DNA of 64,000 nt from Lytechinus pictus (Eukaryota; Echinodermata; Echinoidea; Temnopleuroida; Toxopneustidae), in contig NC_087247.1 in assembly GCF_037042905.1 (NCBI RefSeq), positions 63,387,420 to 63,451,419 of the forward strand, read 5' to 3'. The notes beneath the pieces are model-generated. The model was not told the DNA's origin. It was given only the letters and a program-made list of their open reading frames with translations, and ran no database searches. Numbering within the stretch: position 1 is the first letter of the stretch; each line of letters starts with the position of its first letter. Below are positions 35,995 through 42,382 of the stretch, piece by piece. The translations under genes were made by a program, and so were the position numbers.

Positions 35995-36558
35995 TCAAGA
36001 GAGAGGGGAAGTTGAAAATTTTACTCCTGCAAAGTTCACAGACTGGTAGCAAATGTAGCTTACATAATCAGTCCGTGACTGAAATAAACCCCAGTTTAGA
36101 TTAAGAAAAAAAAAGTGAGCAAGTATTTGAAAGATTAAGAAAACAAACAATATATATGATTGTTTTCTTCTTCTTCTTTTTTTGGTCTCATTTTACCTTG
36201 GAGTGCTAGATACGTAATTGTAATTTGCGCTATATAAAAGGTGATTGTATTATTATCATTGAGAAAAGAACGAAAATGTAAATAAAAATCATCCGTAGTT
36301 TTCCCATATAAATATTATTATGTTGCGCAACTCGAGTTTTTTGTGATCATGGTAATTAAAACGTTGACATTTGTTAAAAGACTTCTGTAACAGGGCCAAA
36401 TTGAAGCATGGCTCTTAACAAAATATATATTTAATACAAGTTTAATCATAATATTCATTAATCCTTATTTTTTTACCGTGGAACATTGTCCGTACAAAAG
36501 TAGTTACAAACTTACCCAGTCCAGCAAAACTGATAAGCAGCAATATCCTTAGTATCAT
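7091..36558 (-). CDS. Multi-CTLD mannose-receptor-like transmembrane receptor with a PAN domain (42 exons, ~1939 aa)
   Basis: Predicted type I membrane receptor for glycans or glycoproteins. Coding exons, 5' to 3', start-end in plus coordinates read downward: 36558-36516, 33815-33667, 32293-32175, 30809-30679, 30294-30074, 29448-29357, 29076-28970, 28427-28301, 27830-27748, 27187-27068, 26905-26834, 26043-26011, 25558-25394, 25084-24996, 24479-24332, 24125-24087, 23656-23486, 23057-22932, 22405-22295, 21898-21653, 21201-20986, 20595-20426, 20136-20026, 19532-19414, 19155-18992, 17863-17646, 17223-17090, 16692-16634, 16388-16218, 15901-15872, 15263-15082, 13563-13499, 12784-12678, 12209-11934, 11646-11486, 11208-11103, 10717-10473, 9945-9777, 9204-8947, 8285-8106, 7759-7715, 7332-7091. 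All borders are GT..AG except one GC donor. Every phase joins, and the sum is 5820 nt with one terminal stop. Order: signal peptide, CTLD1-5, PAN, CTLD6-12, stalk, TM, tail. Vertebrate mannose receptor has 8 CTLDs plus ricin-type and FNII domains. I see neither extra domain here. Exact symbol not assigned. Confidence 0.9.
7715..7759 (-). CDS. Exon 41: short stalk
   Basis: 45-nt phase 1-1 exon encoding [15 protein letters not shown], a polar spacer with a possible N-glycosylation sequon (NET), between CTLD12 and the transmembrane exon. Confidence 0.75.
8106..9204 (-). CDS. CTLD12 (exons 39-40): EPT with WND
   Basis: Exon 39: a linker [12 protein letters not shown], then [43 protein letters not shown]. 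Exon 40: [46 protein letters not shown]. The tripeptide is EPT. WND and the acidic run before the third cysteine are intact. This is the membrane-proximal CTLD. Confidence 0.9.
9777..10717 (-). CDS. CTLD11 (exons 37-38): EPS/WDD variant
   Basis: Two exons only. Exon 37: [40 protein letters not shown], fusing the N half with the core. Exon 38: [45 protein letters not shown] replaces EPN and WDD replaces WND. Exon 38 starts GAC GGT directly after the GTAAAT donor of exon 37, so the phase is 0. Confidence 0.88.
11103..12090 (-). CDS. CTLD10 (exons 34-36): EPS with WND
   Basis: Second half of exon 34: [30 protein letters not shown]. Exon 35: [28 protein letters not shown]. Exon 36: [29 protein letters not shown] is kept but EPN reads EPS, which removes one amide ligand of the calcium-2 site. 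Confidence 0.9.
12130..15263 (-). CDS. CTLD9 (exons 31-34): canonical EPN/WND site
   Basis: Exon 31: [35 protein letters not shown]. Exon 32 (65 nt): [11 protein letters not shown]. Exon 33: [27 protein letters not shown]. Exon 34 opens with [18 protein letters not shown], then passes through a Pro/Thr linker into CTLD10. EPN and WND are intact. The long intron between exons 31 and 32 (13564-15081) carries the second copy of the composite tandem-repeat element. Confidence 0.9.
13672..13772 (+). repeat. GAA/GAC-rich purine microsatellite
   Basis: Imperfect AAGAAG/GACGAC repeat. The Arg/Glu-rich ORF over it is an artefact. Confidence 0.8.
13830..14670 (+). repeat. Composite element copy 2, within a lectin-receptor intron
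   Basis: Six core units (GCTCGCGCTTCGCGCTCGCA and variants) near 13850, 14013, 14130, 14238, 14333 and 14443, then the same unique end as copy 1: CAGTCTTTAGTTAGGACTAC, a C run, and GCTGGATCCGCCCCTGTT at about 14649-14666. It lies between exons 31 and 32 of the lectin gene, antisense to it. Confidence 0.75.
15872..15901 (-). CDS. Exon 30: 30-nt linker exon before CTLD9
   Basis: Phase 1-1 micro-exon encoding [10 protein letters not shown], bounded by an acceptor ending ATATAG and a GTAAGC donor. It resembles the other Pro/Thr linkers of this gene. Its phase fits only the GC donor of exon 29. Confidence 0.65.
16218..17700 (-). CDS. CTLD8 (end of exon 26, exons 27-29): canonical EPN/WND site
   Basis: Starts [14 protein letters not shown], continues [19 protein letters not shown] (exon 27), [11 protein letters not shown] (exon 28, 59 nt), then [33 protein letters not shown] and SWICKKPK (exon 29). 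EPN and WND are both intact. Exon 29 ends at a GC donor (AAAAC|GCAAGT). Using the nearby GT instead would run into a stop when joined to the next exon. Confidence 0.9.
17016..17066. repeat. AT dinucleotide microsatellite
   Basis: Alternating TA tracts around a short ACATGTATTT interruption, within the intron between exons 27 and 28. Confidence 0.85.
17450..17477 (-). pseudogene. Short intronic copy of part of exon 27
   Basis: TGTATTGCTCTTCTGTAGAA and the following base repeat 17112-17132 of exon 27 with one difference. Similarity then fades. It lies in the intron between exons 26 and 27 and may be the edge of an old duplication. Confidence 0.45.
17646..20040 (-). CDS. CTLD7 (end of exon 23, exons 24-26): QPD-type
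   Basis: Starts [15 protein letters not shown], then [18 protein letters not shown]. Exon 25: [28 protein letters not shown]. Exon 26: [21 protein letters not shown], then the linker and first cysteine pair of CTLD8. The tripeptide is QPD and WND is WMD. Fragments resembling exons 25 and 27 lie in the introns on either side of exon 26 (see findings). Confidence 0.9.
18406..18441 (-). pseudogene. Intronic relic of lectin-receptor exon 25
   Basis: These 36 bases match 19113-19148 inside exon 25 at 33 positions by eye. In the exon frame the copy reads [12 protein letters not shown] and then meets a stop. It lacks the rest of the exon and a clear acceptor, so it is a broken duplicate. Confidence 0.6.
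20026..21201 (-). CDS. CTLD6 (exons 21-23): EPN with altered WND
   Basis: Exon 21 starts with a Pro/Thr linker, then [15 protein letters not shown]. Exon 22: [34 protein letters not shown]. Exon 23: [19 protein letters not shown], then a linker and the first cysteine of CTLD7. EPN is intact but WND reads WRD. Position 2 of the calcium-2 site is therefore changed, and sugar binding is possible but uncertain. Exon 23 is shared across the domain boundary. Confidence 0.9.
21653..21898 (-). CDS. PAN/apple-like domain, a single symmetric exon inserted between CTLD5 and CTLD6
   Basis: One 246-nt exon, phase 1-1, encoding [15 protein letters not shown] followed by [26 protein letters not shown] and ending DPWDHYQR. 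The four cysteines, the C-x3-C helix, the CRSFNY strand and the C-x-L-x-S-x-x turn match the PAN/apple core, where two disulfides tie the central helix to the sheet. The outer cysteine pair of true apple repeats is absent, so it is closer to the general PAN type. PAN domains bind proteins or carbohydrates in plasminogen, HGF and plasma kallikrein. Its function here is unknown. Confidence 0.8.
22295..23656 (-). CDS. CTLD5 (exons 17-19): canonical EPN/WND site
   Basis: Exon 17: [17 protein letters not shown] and GGRLTSL. Exon 18: [24 protein letters not shown]. Exon 19: [22 protein letters not shown], ending LGICKRN. EPN and WND are both intact, so a functional mannose-type calcium site is predicted. 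It directly precedes the PAN exon. Confidence 0.92.
24087..24125 (-). CDS. Exon 16: 39-nt linker exon before CTLD5
   Basis: Phase 1-1 exon coding [13 protein letters not shown], a Pro/Thr-rich spacer probably open to O-glycosylation. It has a GTGAG donor and an acceptor ending AACAG. Both flanking phases agree. Confidence 0.7.
24332..25558 (-). CDS. CTLD4 (exons 13-15): canonical EPN/WND mannose-type site
   Basis: Exon 13: [15 protein letters not shown], then AQAQCQAYF. Exon 14: [20 protein letters not shown]. Exon 15: [18 protein letters not shown] and [17 protein letters not shown]. Both EPN and WND are intact, together with the acidic residue before the third cysteine. This is the full calcium-2 ligand set expected of a mannose/GlcNAc-binding CTLD. 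Confidence 0.92.
26011..26043 (-). CDS. Exon 12: 33-nt linker exon between CTLD3 and CTLD4
   Basis: A tiny phase 1-1 exon bounded by an AG acceptor and GTGATG donor, encoding [11 protein letters not shown]. Its symmetric phase means skipping would keep the frame. Similar short Pro/Thr-rich linkers occur before CTLD5 and CTLD9. Confidence 0.7.
26418..26456. repeat. GTA trinucleotide microsatellite
   Basis: About 12 consecutive GTA units in the intron between exons 11 and 12. Confidence 0.9.
26834..28427 (-). CDS. CTLD3 (exons 8-11): degenerate sugar site
   Basis: Four exons. [15 protein letters not shown] opens the domain. The core is degenerate (MWFGYS where WIGL is usual), followed by DGTWSWAHE. 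The long loop is NWAPGLPTN, so EPN/QPD has become LPT, and GKWYQNNC replaces GKWND. The fold cysteines and terminal FVCKIKAG are present. It is likely structural or binds a non-sugar ligand. The small C-terminal exon (26834-26905) splits what other domains encode in one exon. The intron before exon 10 hosts a MITE. Confidence 0.88.
27266..27377. mobile_element. 112-bp MITE with 35-bp terminal inverted repeats and a 6-bp target duplication
   Basis: The arms 27266-27300 and 27343-27377 are reverse complements at 34 of 35 positions, beginning CAGT(A/G)GCGGACCGTGACC. GGTATT lies directly on both sides (27260-27265 and 27378-27383), as expected of a target-site duplication. No ORF, so it is non-autonomous. 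It sits in the intron between lectin exons 9 and 10. Confidence 0.9.
28970..30294 (-). CDS. CTLD2 (exons 5-7): QPD without WND
   Basis: Exon 5 reads [17 protein letters not shown] and ends [10 protein letters not shown]. Exon 6 reads GNYIWQDG and [12 protein letters not shown]. Exon 7 reads [19 protein letters not shown] and ends FICERPEG. The long-loop tripeptide is QPD, but WND is replaced by WSV, so a standard calcium-2 site is probably lost. Disulfide cysteines of the fold are retained. Confidence 0.9.
30679..33815 (-). CDS. CTLD1 (exons 2-4): QPD-type lectin domain
   Basis: Exon 2 carries the N-terminal half ([13 protein letters not shown], then an Ala-Arg-Asp-Tyr-Cys helix). Exon 3 carries the WIGL core (VFWIGLHD) and the strand ending FEWVDGTP. 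Exon 4 carries [16 protein letters not shown] and GQWYDEQC, ending FICSRS. QPD is the tripeptide that usually marks galactose-type specificity in C-type lectins. The usual WND of the calcium site is WYD, so calcium and sugar binding are uncertain. This three-exon split (N half, core, C half) recurs through most of the gene. Confidence 0.9.
30852..31010. repeat. GAT/ATG-rich microsatellite
   Basis: Imperfect GATGAT tracts. The Met/Ile-rich ORFs on both strands come from this repeat. Confidence 0.85.
31440..32120. other. Non-coding intron with probable dispersed repeat
   Basis: In the intron between exons 3 and 4. It has the feel of a multicopy echinoderm intron repeat (GATGATGTCACCCACTCACT near 31677 and CATTTGCATGTGACC near 31915), but no second copy lies in the window to prove it. 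Confidence 0.3.
34735..35000. repeat. AAATAAATA-type AT-rich simple repeat
   Basis: Long run of TAAATAAATAAA words in lectin intron 1. No FNII, ricin-type or other exon was found in this intron (33816-36515). Confidence 0.75.
35830..36038. repeat. Foldback with AT and CT microsatellites in its loop
   Basis: Arms of about 40 bases (35875-35915 and about 35997-36038; TGAACTTTGCAGGAG against CTCCTGCAAAGTTCA) enclose a pure CT tract and an AT tract. Another AT tract lies just outside at 35822-35848. The minus-strand Arg/Glu ORF is an artefact. Confidence 0.75.
36516..36558 (-). CDS. Exon 1: start codon and signal peptide of the lectin receptor
   Basis: The ATG at 36558 opens a 14-codon exon reading [14 protein letters not shown], a basic residue followed by a leucine/isoleucine-rich core, typical of a secretory signal peptide. 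It ends in GG|GTAAG with one base left over, and exon 2 (33815) takes up that phase to give [10 protein letters not shown], the start of CTLD1. Cleavage near GLG-ALS is an inference. No second in-frame ATG lies downstream before CTLD1. No clear TATA box or separate 5' UTR exon was recognised upstream. Confidence 0.8.
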
Positions 36559-37106
36559 CTTGATTGAAAATATATACAACAAAGTACTGAAGAAAAAACT
36601 CGATCTGACTCAAGTCTTTCTCCCTGTAATAAAACGCGGTAGAAAGTTGTTCTTTTCTGCCAATCCGATATTTTTTCAAATAATCGGAATCTGCAGAGAG
36701 ATGACTATAGCTAGGTGACGCTAAAGAGGAATACTGAATTGTTTTTCAGATTTATTACATCAGCTGCTTAATGATCAAGGGGCGTTGCCTCGATACACTC
36801 GGAATATCACTAATCCCATTATTTACATTGATCAAGATTGACCATGCTATCATCCCTTGCGATGCCCTAAAAATACACAAAACAGATAGCATCCTCGAAC
36901 AGATTTGGCAAGACAGTCGAGCTTCCCATGTGTTTTTGCCTCCTTGTTCACATGCAGATATTAAAAATCATTAAAAGAAAATCCTTATCAAGGGGGGAAC
37001 TGTATGATATTTTGGGGCCTTGGAGCGCGGCCGACATTCATCGCCATATTATCTTGTCTCGCAGTTGGCCTCAAGCCCTCATTTTATGGAATACAGTAGT
37101 TTAAAC

Positions 37107-37700
37107 AAAGGAGAATGAAACCCTTGAAACCAGCTGAATCCATATCAAAGAGAAAAATCAAAGAAACATATCGTTGAAAATTTGAGGAAGATTGAATGAA
37201 TAATAAGAAAGTTATGAGCATTTGAATATTGAGATCACTAATGCCATGTAGATCCTCCTATTGGCAATGCGACCAAGATCTGTGATGTCACACACGTACA
37301 ACTCCCTCATTACTTTAGTACTTATTTCACTTATATTCTCACTTTTATAGAGTCTATCACAAGGTGAGGTGTTCTCTTTATGAGAGGACAAGTATAGAGG
37401 TTTCACAACATTATATCATTGATTAATCATTTTGTCATATGATTAGAATGAGCAAAAAGAGATGTTTTGGGGTATATTTTCAGTGTCCAAAAGGGGAGAG
37501 TTGTTCATCTGTGACACCATAGATCTTGGTCGCATTGCCAATGGGAGGATCTCCATAGCATTAGTGATCTCGACATTCAAATGCTCATAACTCTTCTATT
37601 CCTAGTCCTATTTTACTCAAACTTTTGTTGATCTTATTCTTTGATTTTTCTGCTTTCACAAAAGCTAACTTGCTCCAAGAGTTTCATTCTCCTTTAAACA
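37107..37700. mobile_element. ~590-bp MITE-like element with terminal inverted repeats
   Basis: Ends are AAAGGAGAATGAAACCCTTG and AAGAGTTTCATTCTCCTTT. Internal similarity by inversion continues: ATGAGCATTTGAATATTGAG near 37214 against ATTCAAATGCTCAT near 37577, and ACCAAGATCTGTGATGTCA near 37271 against an inverted counterpart near 37518. It is therefore a long palindrome. No transposase ORF. Related copy at 58389. Confidence 0.75.
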
Positions 37701-38241
37701 AAATAACTAGAAACGATGTGGTTCCCTGGTCTGACCATCTCTTCCATTCCTGATTTCCATTCATTTTTTTACGCTTTCGATAAAAAAAATGATAATTCCT
37801 TTTGAATTTCTCCAACAACATGTTCAAAATAATCAAGAATATTTTACATGTTAGATTTTCATGTTGTTACTTTCCAATTTTCCTGCTATATATTTCATTT
37901 CATTGATTTATAGACCTTTTTTTTCTTCACCTCAAAACTATAATTTGTGGTAAAAATTTCTGAAAATAGACGAGTTACATATTATGCTACGCAATACACG
38001 TTGATAGTGGACGGTGGTACTGGCATATACCGTTATCTTTGTTTCAAATACTGATCAACTTACCAACAAAACACAAATAAAAAGATATCAAGATCGAAAC
38101 TGTGGTGTTCACTGATTAAAATAATTCTTTTAGCAAATACCTGTACTTTGCAGATCGACACTGTTGTATGCAATATTTAAAGAATTAGTTCTTAATAATG
38201 CACAATATAATCCCCTTCAATTATCTATGTTAATATCATTT

Positions 38242-38283
38242 TGATGCATAATAGACAAAAGTGGTTTTGCCTATTATGCATCA
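38242..38283. repeat. Short hairpin
   Basis: TGATGCATAATAGACAAAA and TTTTGCCTATTATGCATCA pair at 18 of 19 positions with a 4-base loop. Intergenic, function unknown. Confidence 0.7.
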
Positions 38284-38928
38284 GAACTAATTATCACGGG
38301 AAAGTTGGAAACCGCATTATACAAGCATGATAGGTTTTGCTTATCAGTCGATCCCTACACTTGCTCCCCCTTATGGTTCTATTAAATTAACTCTGAATTA
38401 ATTTAAAGTATTTACAGTTTTCATTTGCTTTGTATTTGATTTCACCTCTCTCTTTCTCTGTCTTATATATCCACTTCTTACTCACAGGGTAGTTCATTTT
38501 ATAATTTGCTAATTTCCCAGTTCCTTTCATTTTCTTTAATATTTTAATACTTTAATATTTCAGTTTGATTCATTATTATCATTTAAGTAAAATATTTGTT
38601 TATTTATGTTACCAATGTTACCAAGCATTGTTATCTTTGACTTAGATTTTGACTTTTCTTTCATGTATGATATGATGATTTATGTTGTTCTTAGTGTTTT
38701 CATCAGGTCATTGATGAAAAACAGTTTATGCTTATCTTTTGTACCTGAATAAATATGTTGTAATAGGAAAAAAACTTTTCTTCATGACACACTGATGCAC
38801 ATTATAAAACAAACACCAAAATATAAGTCTAAAATTTTAATGGTTACTTCTATTACAAGTTAGGAAAGCCACAGTTAAACGTTAAAAAAGTGCCTTGAGA
38901 ACAACCTGGGAGTAGGTTTTATATATCT

Positions 38929-39330
38929 CTATGGTTTTATTATACTGCAATCGAGCCATGTCCGTTTCCAAGGTTTTCTCGCCCACCGTTTTGTCTCTCT
39001 TGCATGATCTCGTATTTGACGATATCCAGGTTTGACACAGTGAGAATATGATGACCTTTCTTCCTTGTCAATTGGCTGTAAAGAGTTAAAGAAATAATAA
39101 CTTAACGAAGTGCGAAAACTATCACAATCAATAAAGACATTAGATTCGATATTATTGCCAACATGGAGGGATAGTTTTTCGTAATCAAATTGTAACGGTA
39201 AATGACTTTGCCTACTTAATTCTACTCTTATTCCATCCCCAAATGTATACCCCTCTTGATATATAGCAAGATAATATATTTTGGTTTGTTCGGCTGAAAA
39301 ATCGGGGTAGAGAAAGGATGTCGAAAACAA
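38929..39330 (-). other. Orphan 133-codon ORF, not recognised
   Basis: The longest unexplained ORF in the intergenic region. It encodes a mixed-composition sequence (SAEQTKIYYLAIYQEGYTF early, a basic HARETKRWARKPWKRTW end) without repeats or a membrane segment. It resembles nothing I know. It could be an exon of an unseen gene or chance. Weak. Confidence 0.15.
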
Positions 39331-39589
39331 TAGGGAGAGAGATTATCATCTTCCGCGCGAAGCGCGCAAGCCACAATAGGTTTTTAGAAGTTAGGGAGAG
39401 GATGCCTTTCTTCCCTCCCCTCCATTCCCTTTTAATTTCCATTCTTTATTGTTTTCTTTTTCTTCTTCTTTTTGGGGAGTTTTTGGAGGCGACCACACCC
39501 CTGCTGCGCCCGTATGACCGTACTTATCCACCCCCATAAGCCTAACACTCTATATCAGATAGTAGGCCCTATACAAATAATGCTCGTAA

Positions 39590-39735
39590 GCGCGTGCATG
39601 CAGGGCCAAATAATGAACGATGTGCGAGAAGAGCCAATGGATATACCGCACCGAGGTCCGCAGGACCGAGTGCGGTATATCCATTTTGCGAGTCGAGCAT
39701 GCACAGAGTTCATTATTTAGGTCCTCTATGCACAA
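39590..39735. repeat. Imperfect palindrome with a perfect 15-bp stem
   Basis: ATGGATATACCGCAC (39637-39651) pairs exactly with 39670-39684 around an 18-base loop that itself holds GGTCC/GGACC. Weaker pairing extends outward (CAAATAATGAAC against GTTCATTATTTAG). Confidence 0.8.
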
Positions 39736-39840
39736 TAATGCGTGGATTGTTTGTTTTATACAACCCCCTCCCCCCATGTTACTGAGTTGCCCCGAATGCT
39801 GTATTTGATCTAAATTCTAGATAATTCTATTTCCAGACCT

Positions 39841-39914
39841 TGCACTATCCTGCACTCTGACGTCAGAGTGCAGGATAGTACTTTTGGTATGACGTCAGAG
39901 TGCAGGATAGTGCA
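39841..39914. repeat. CRE-centred palindrome and half copy
   Basis: 39844-39879 is a perfect 36-bp palindrome with TGACGTCA at its centre. A 25-base half copy at 39890-39914 is the exact reverse complement of 39841-39865. TGACGTCA is the cAMP-response-element consensus. Whether it acts is unknown. Confidence 0.85.
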
Positions 39915-41563
39915 TTTTGGATGCAATAGTGCAATTCGCTGAATATCATGTGATCCGATTTGGACCAATCAGATTACAGTACATTCTTGGGAGTTGTAAT
40001 ATAGGATAGAGGTCCGATGTCCACTTTGGCAGAAAAATAGGCTCTACGTTATCTTTTGCTCCAGATTTTCTCAAAAGTCAAGCATTAAATAGAAAAAAAT
40101 AGATGTGATTATAAATTATGTGCTTTGTAATGATTGTCTGATATTTTTTGTTCAATCGATTAATGAAATAAGGACTACAAGTTTCTGGAATATCCATCAT
40201 TTGTCCATATAAGTACAAACGGATATATACGGACCTGACTGAAAGGTTATCCAATGGACAAGCCGTGTCACCTCCTGTTACTACACCTGATGAACGGGTG
40301 TTGCTAGTTCTGCTGTTTATTAGATCAATTGAATTTGAATCAGGCATCCTTGGATTACCAATTTGATGTTTCCTTTTGTAAAAGAATAAGGAAATAGGCA
40401 TATTTGCTTAATTATATAGATAATAGCAAAATATGCATATAGGCGATACAACAGTCATGACAGTAGGTGCATGCTATCCCCCCCCCCCGGGGGGGGGCTA
40501 TTATGTTTGTTTGTTTTCGTTTTTCTCTCTTATTTTTTAAATATATTTTTTCCTTTACACAACGGAGCCCACAGTTTGATTTTTTTTAATGGATATTCTA
40601 TAATTCGAAATAAACGATTCGGAAAACTGATTTTACTCCATAATGCCATGGTATCGACGTCAAAGTAAAAATCACCTTAAGTTGAAATATCAGAATCATA
40701 TGCTCGACAGTAGGGGTGGGAGTGTAGAACTATAGCTTATAGAGAACGTATTGAAAAATTATAAGGACAAATTAAGGTAAAATTAAGTGTTAACCGTTAA
40801 CGTTAACTATACACTGCCTTCAAAGAGACATAGACTACTTACACCAATTACTTATTGTATTAGAAGAGTCTCTAGTCTCTTAATTTCTTGTGCAAATTTT
40901 GCGCTTAAAAGTTCCAACGTTTAATCGATTATATATGGTTGTATTCTGTTTGTTAGTTATTACAGGATGCCGTAGTCACAAACTCCCTAGCAGCAGCGAT
41001 TGCGCATAATGATTACGTCACAGTGCTTTCTTTTCTCATTTAACGGTGAAGTCCCTTCAATTCATGAGACACTGATATATTTTTTTTGTAGTTGATGTTA
41101 TTGTTGTCATACACTATCACTGCGGGTCATTATAAATGGTTCGATTTTTATTCAGTTACTTTATCAATCTTCTATCTTTGTAATATGATTTAGGCCCCCT
41201 ACCATTTAGGGCCGATAAAGAGCTAGTCCCTCTTCTTTGTTTGATGATATCAACTTCCGGGTCGTGTTTTTTTAGGGGAATTGTTTTAAATGTTAGCTCA
41301 ATCTATTTTATCTTAACCCTGTTAATGCGTATTGATATTTTCAGTATACTTGAATTACTGTTGATCTACATCCTACTAAACAGGCAAATGGCGATGAAAT
41401 GACAAATATGATTTGGTTGTTCATTTTTACCCTGTCCAAAAAGTGAAGAATACGTATTCTGTGTTGAATCAAATTCAAGAGAGTTGACAAGTATACGTTT
41501 CACTATCAGCGCTGCAATATCGTAGATGTGTCATTAAAAAAAAAAAAACACAATCCGGCGACC

Positions 41564-42083
41564 CATGCTGATGTCCCGGAGGGGGGGGGGGCACTCAGTA
41601 TGCATAGTGGGTATGTGCCGCGGAGGGGACCCCCGTTTTTACACTCATATTTCCGTTCCAATTAAGGCATAGCATTTTTGTCTTATTGAGAAAAGGAACA
41701 AAGAAAGCCGCTCCAAAGCATAGCATTTTCATCTTATCGAGAAAAGAGAGTTAAGAAATCCGCTCCAAAGCTTTGCATATTTTCCGTTACGCCGTTCCGG
41801 TCGCAATTTTGGTGAAAAGCGGCCGCAGAGCGCTGTCCGACCATCGCAGTCGTCGGGCTAGCTGCATGCACGTTCCATAGAGATGCATACGCACTCACAC
41901 GCAGGCGACCCGTTCCAAGGACCCCCGTTTTCACAAACATTTGTAGTTCCGAAGCCCGTTCCGAGGACCCTCCTTTTTACAACAAGCCCGCTCGCCAAGG
42001 CCCCCGTTTTTTGTCTCGCCCGCGGCACATGCCTACTACTTTTTTGGTCGAGTGCCCCCCGTCCCCCCGGCGCTGATGCATGT
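41564..42083. mobile_element. GC-rich inverted-repeat element just upstream of PCTP
   Basis: Left end (GGGGGGCACTC..ATGTGCCGCGG..GGGGACCCCCGTTTTT, 41581-41641) is matched in inverse order on the right (AACCCCC-type GGCCCCCGTTTT, CCGCGGCACATGCC, GAGTGCCCCCC, about 41995-42065). Inside are 2-3 direct units of about 60-70 bp containing CCGCTCCAAAGCATAGCATT, and repeats of CCGTTCC(A/G)AGGACCC. No transposase ORF. It ends about 300 bp before the PCTP start codon. Confidence 0.65.
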
Positions 42084-42382
42084 CTAAAGTAATGATGCCT
42101 TTCAAATTTTGAATTATTACCAAGGGATCTAGATTTTTTTTCATATTGATGAACAACTTTTGGATCCCAAAGCTTTTCTTGTAATTGACGTTTGCTTCCT
42201 TAAAAAGAAAAAAAGTACCGGGTAATACAAACCTAATTGTGAAATATCAGGGAGGAAAAACATCAAGAATTCCGCGAAAACTTGGGGAATTTCCCCACTC
42301 CAAAGTGCCACGCCCACATCCCTCGAAGGTTGCGGTCGTTGCCAGGAACATTTATTTCTTTGTTATTAAATGCGACGCCAAA

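Noticed and set aside
35852-36104. Arg/Glu- and Ser/Leu-rich ORFs
   Set aside because: They read through a pure CT/AG repeat in two strands. No coding signal.
33816-36515. Ricin-type or FNII exons expected in a true mannose receptor
   Set aside because: Intron 1 was read on the minus strand for Cys/Trp-rich open segments with splice borders. None seen, and exon 1 to exon 2 phases already agree.
42185-42382. N-terminal extension of PCTP from an upstream in-frame ATG
   Set aside because: The extra 66 residues are unlike the family, and the ATG at 42383 aligns with the known start region.
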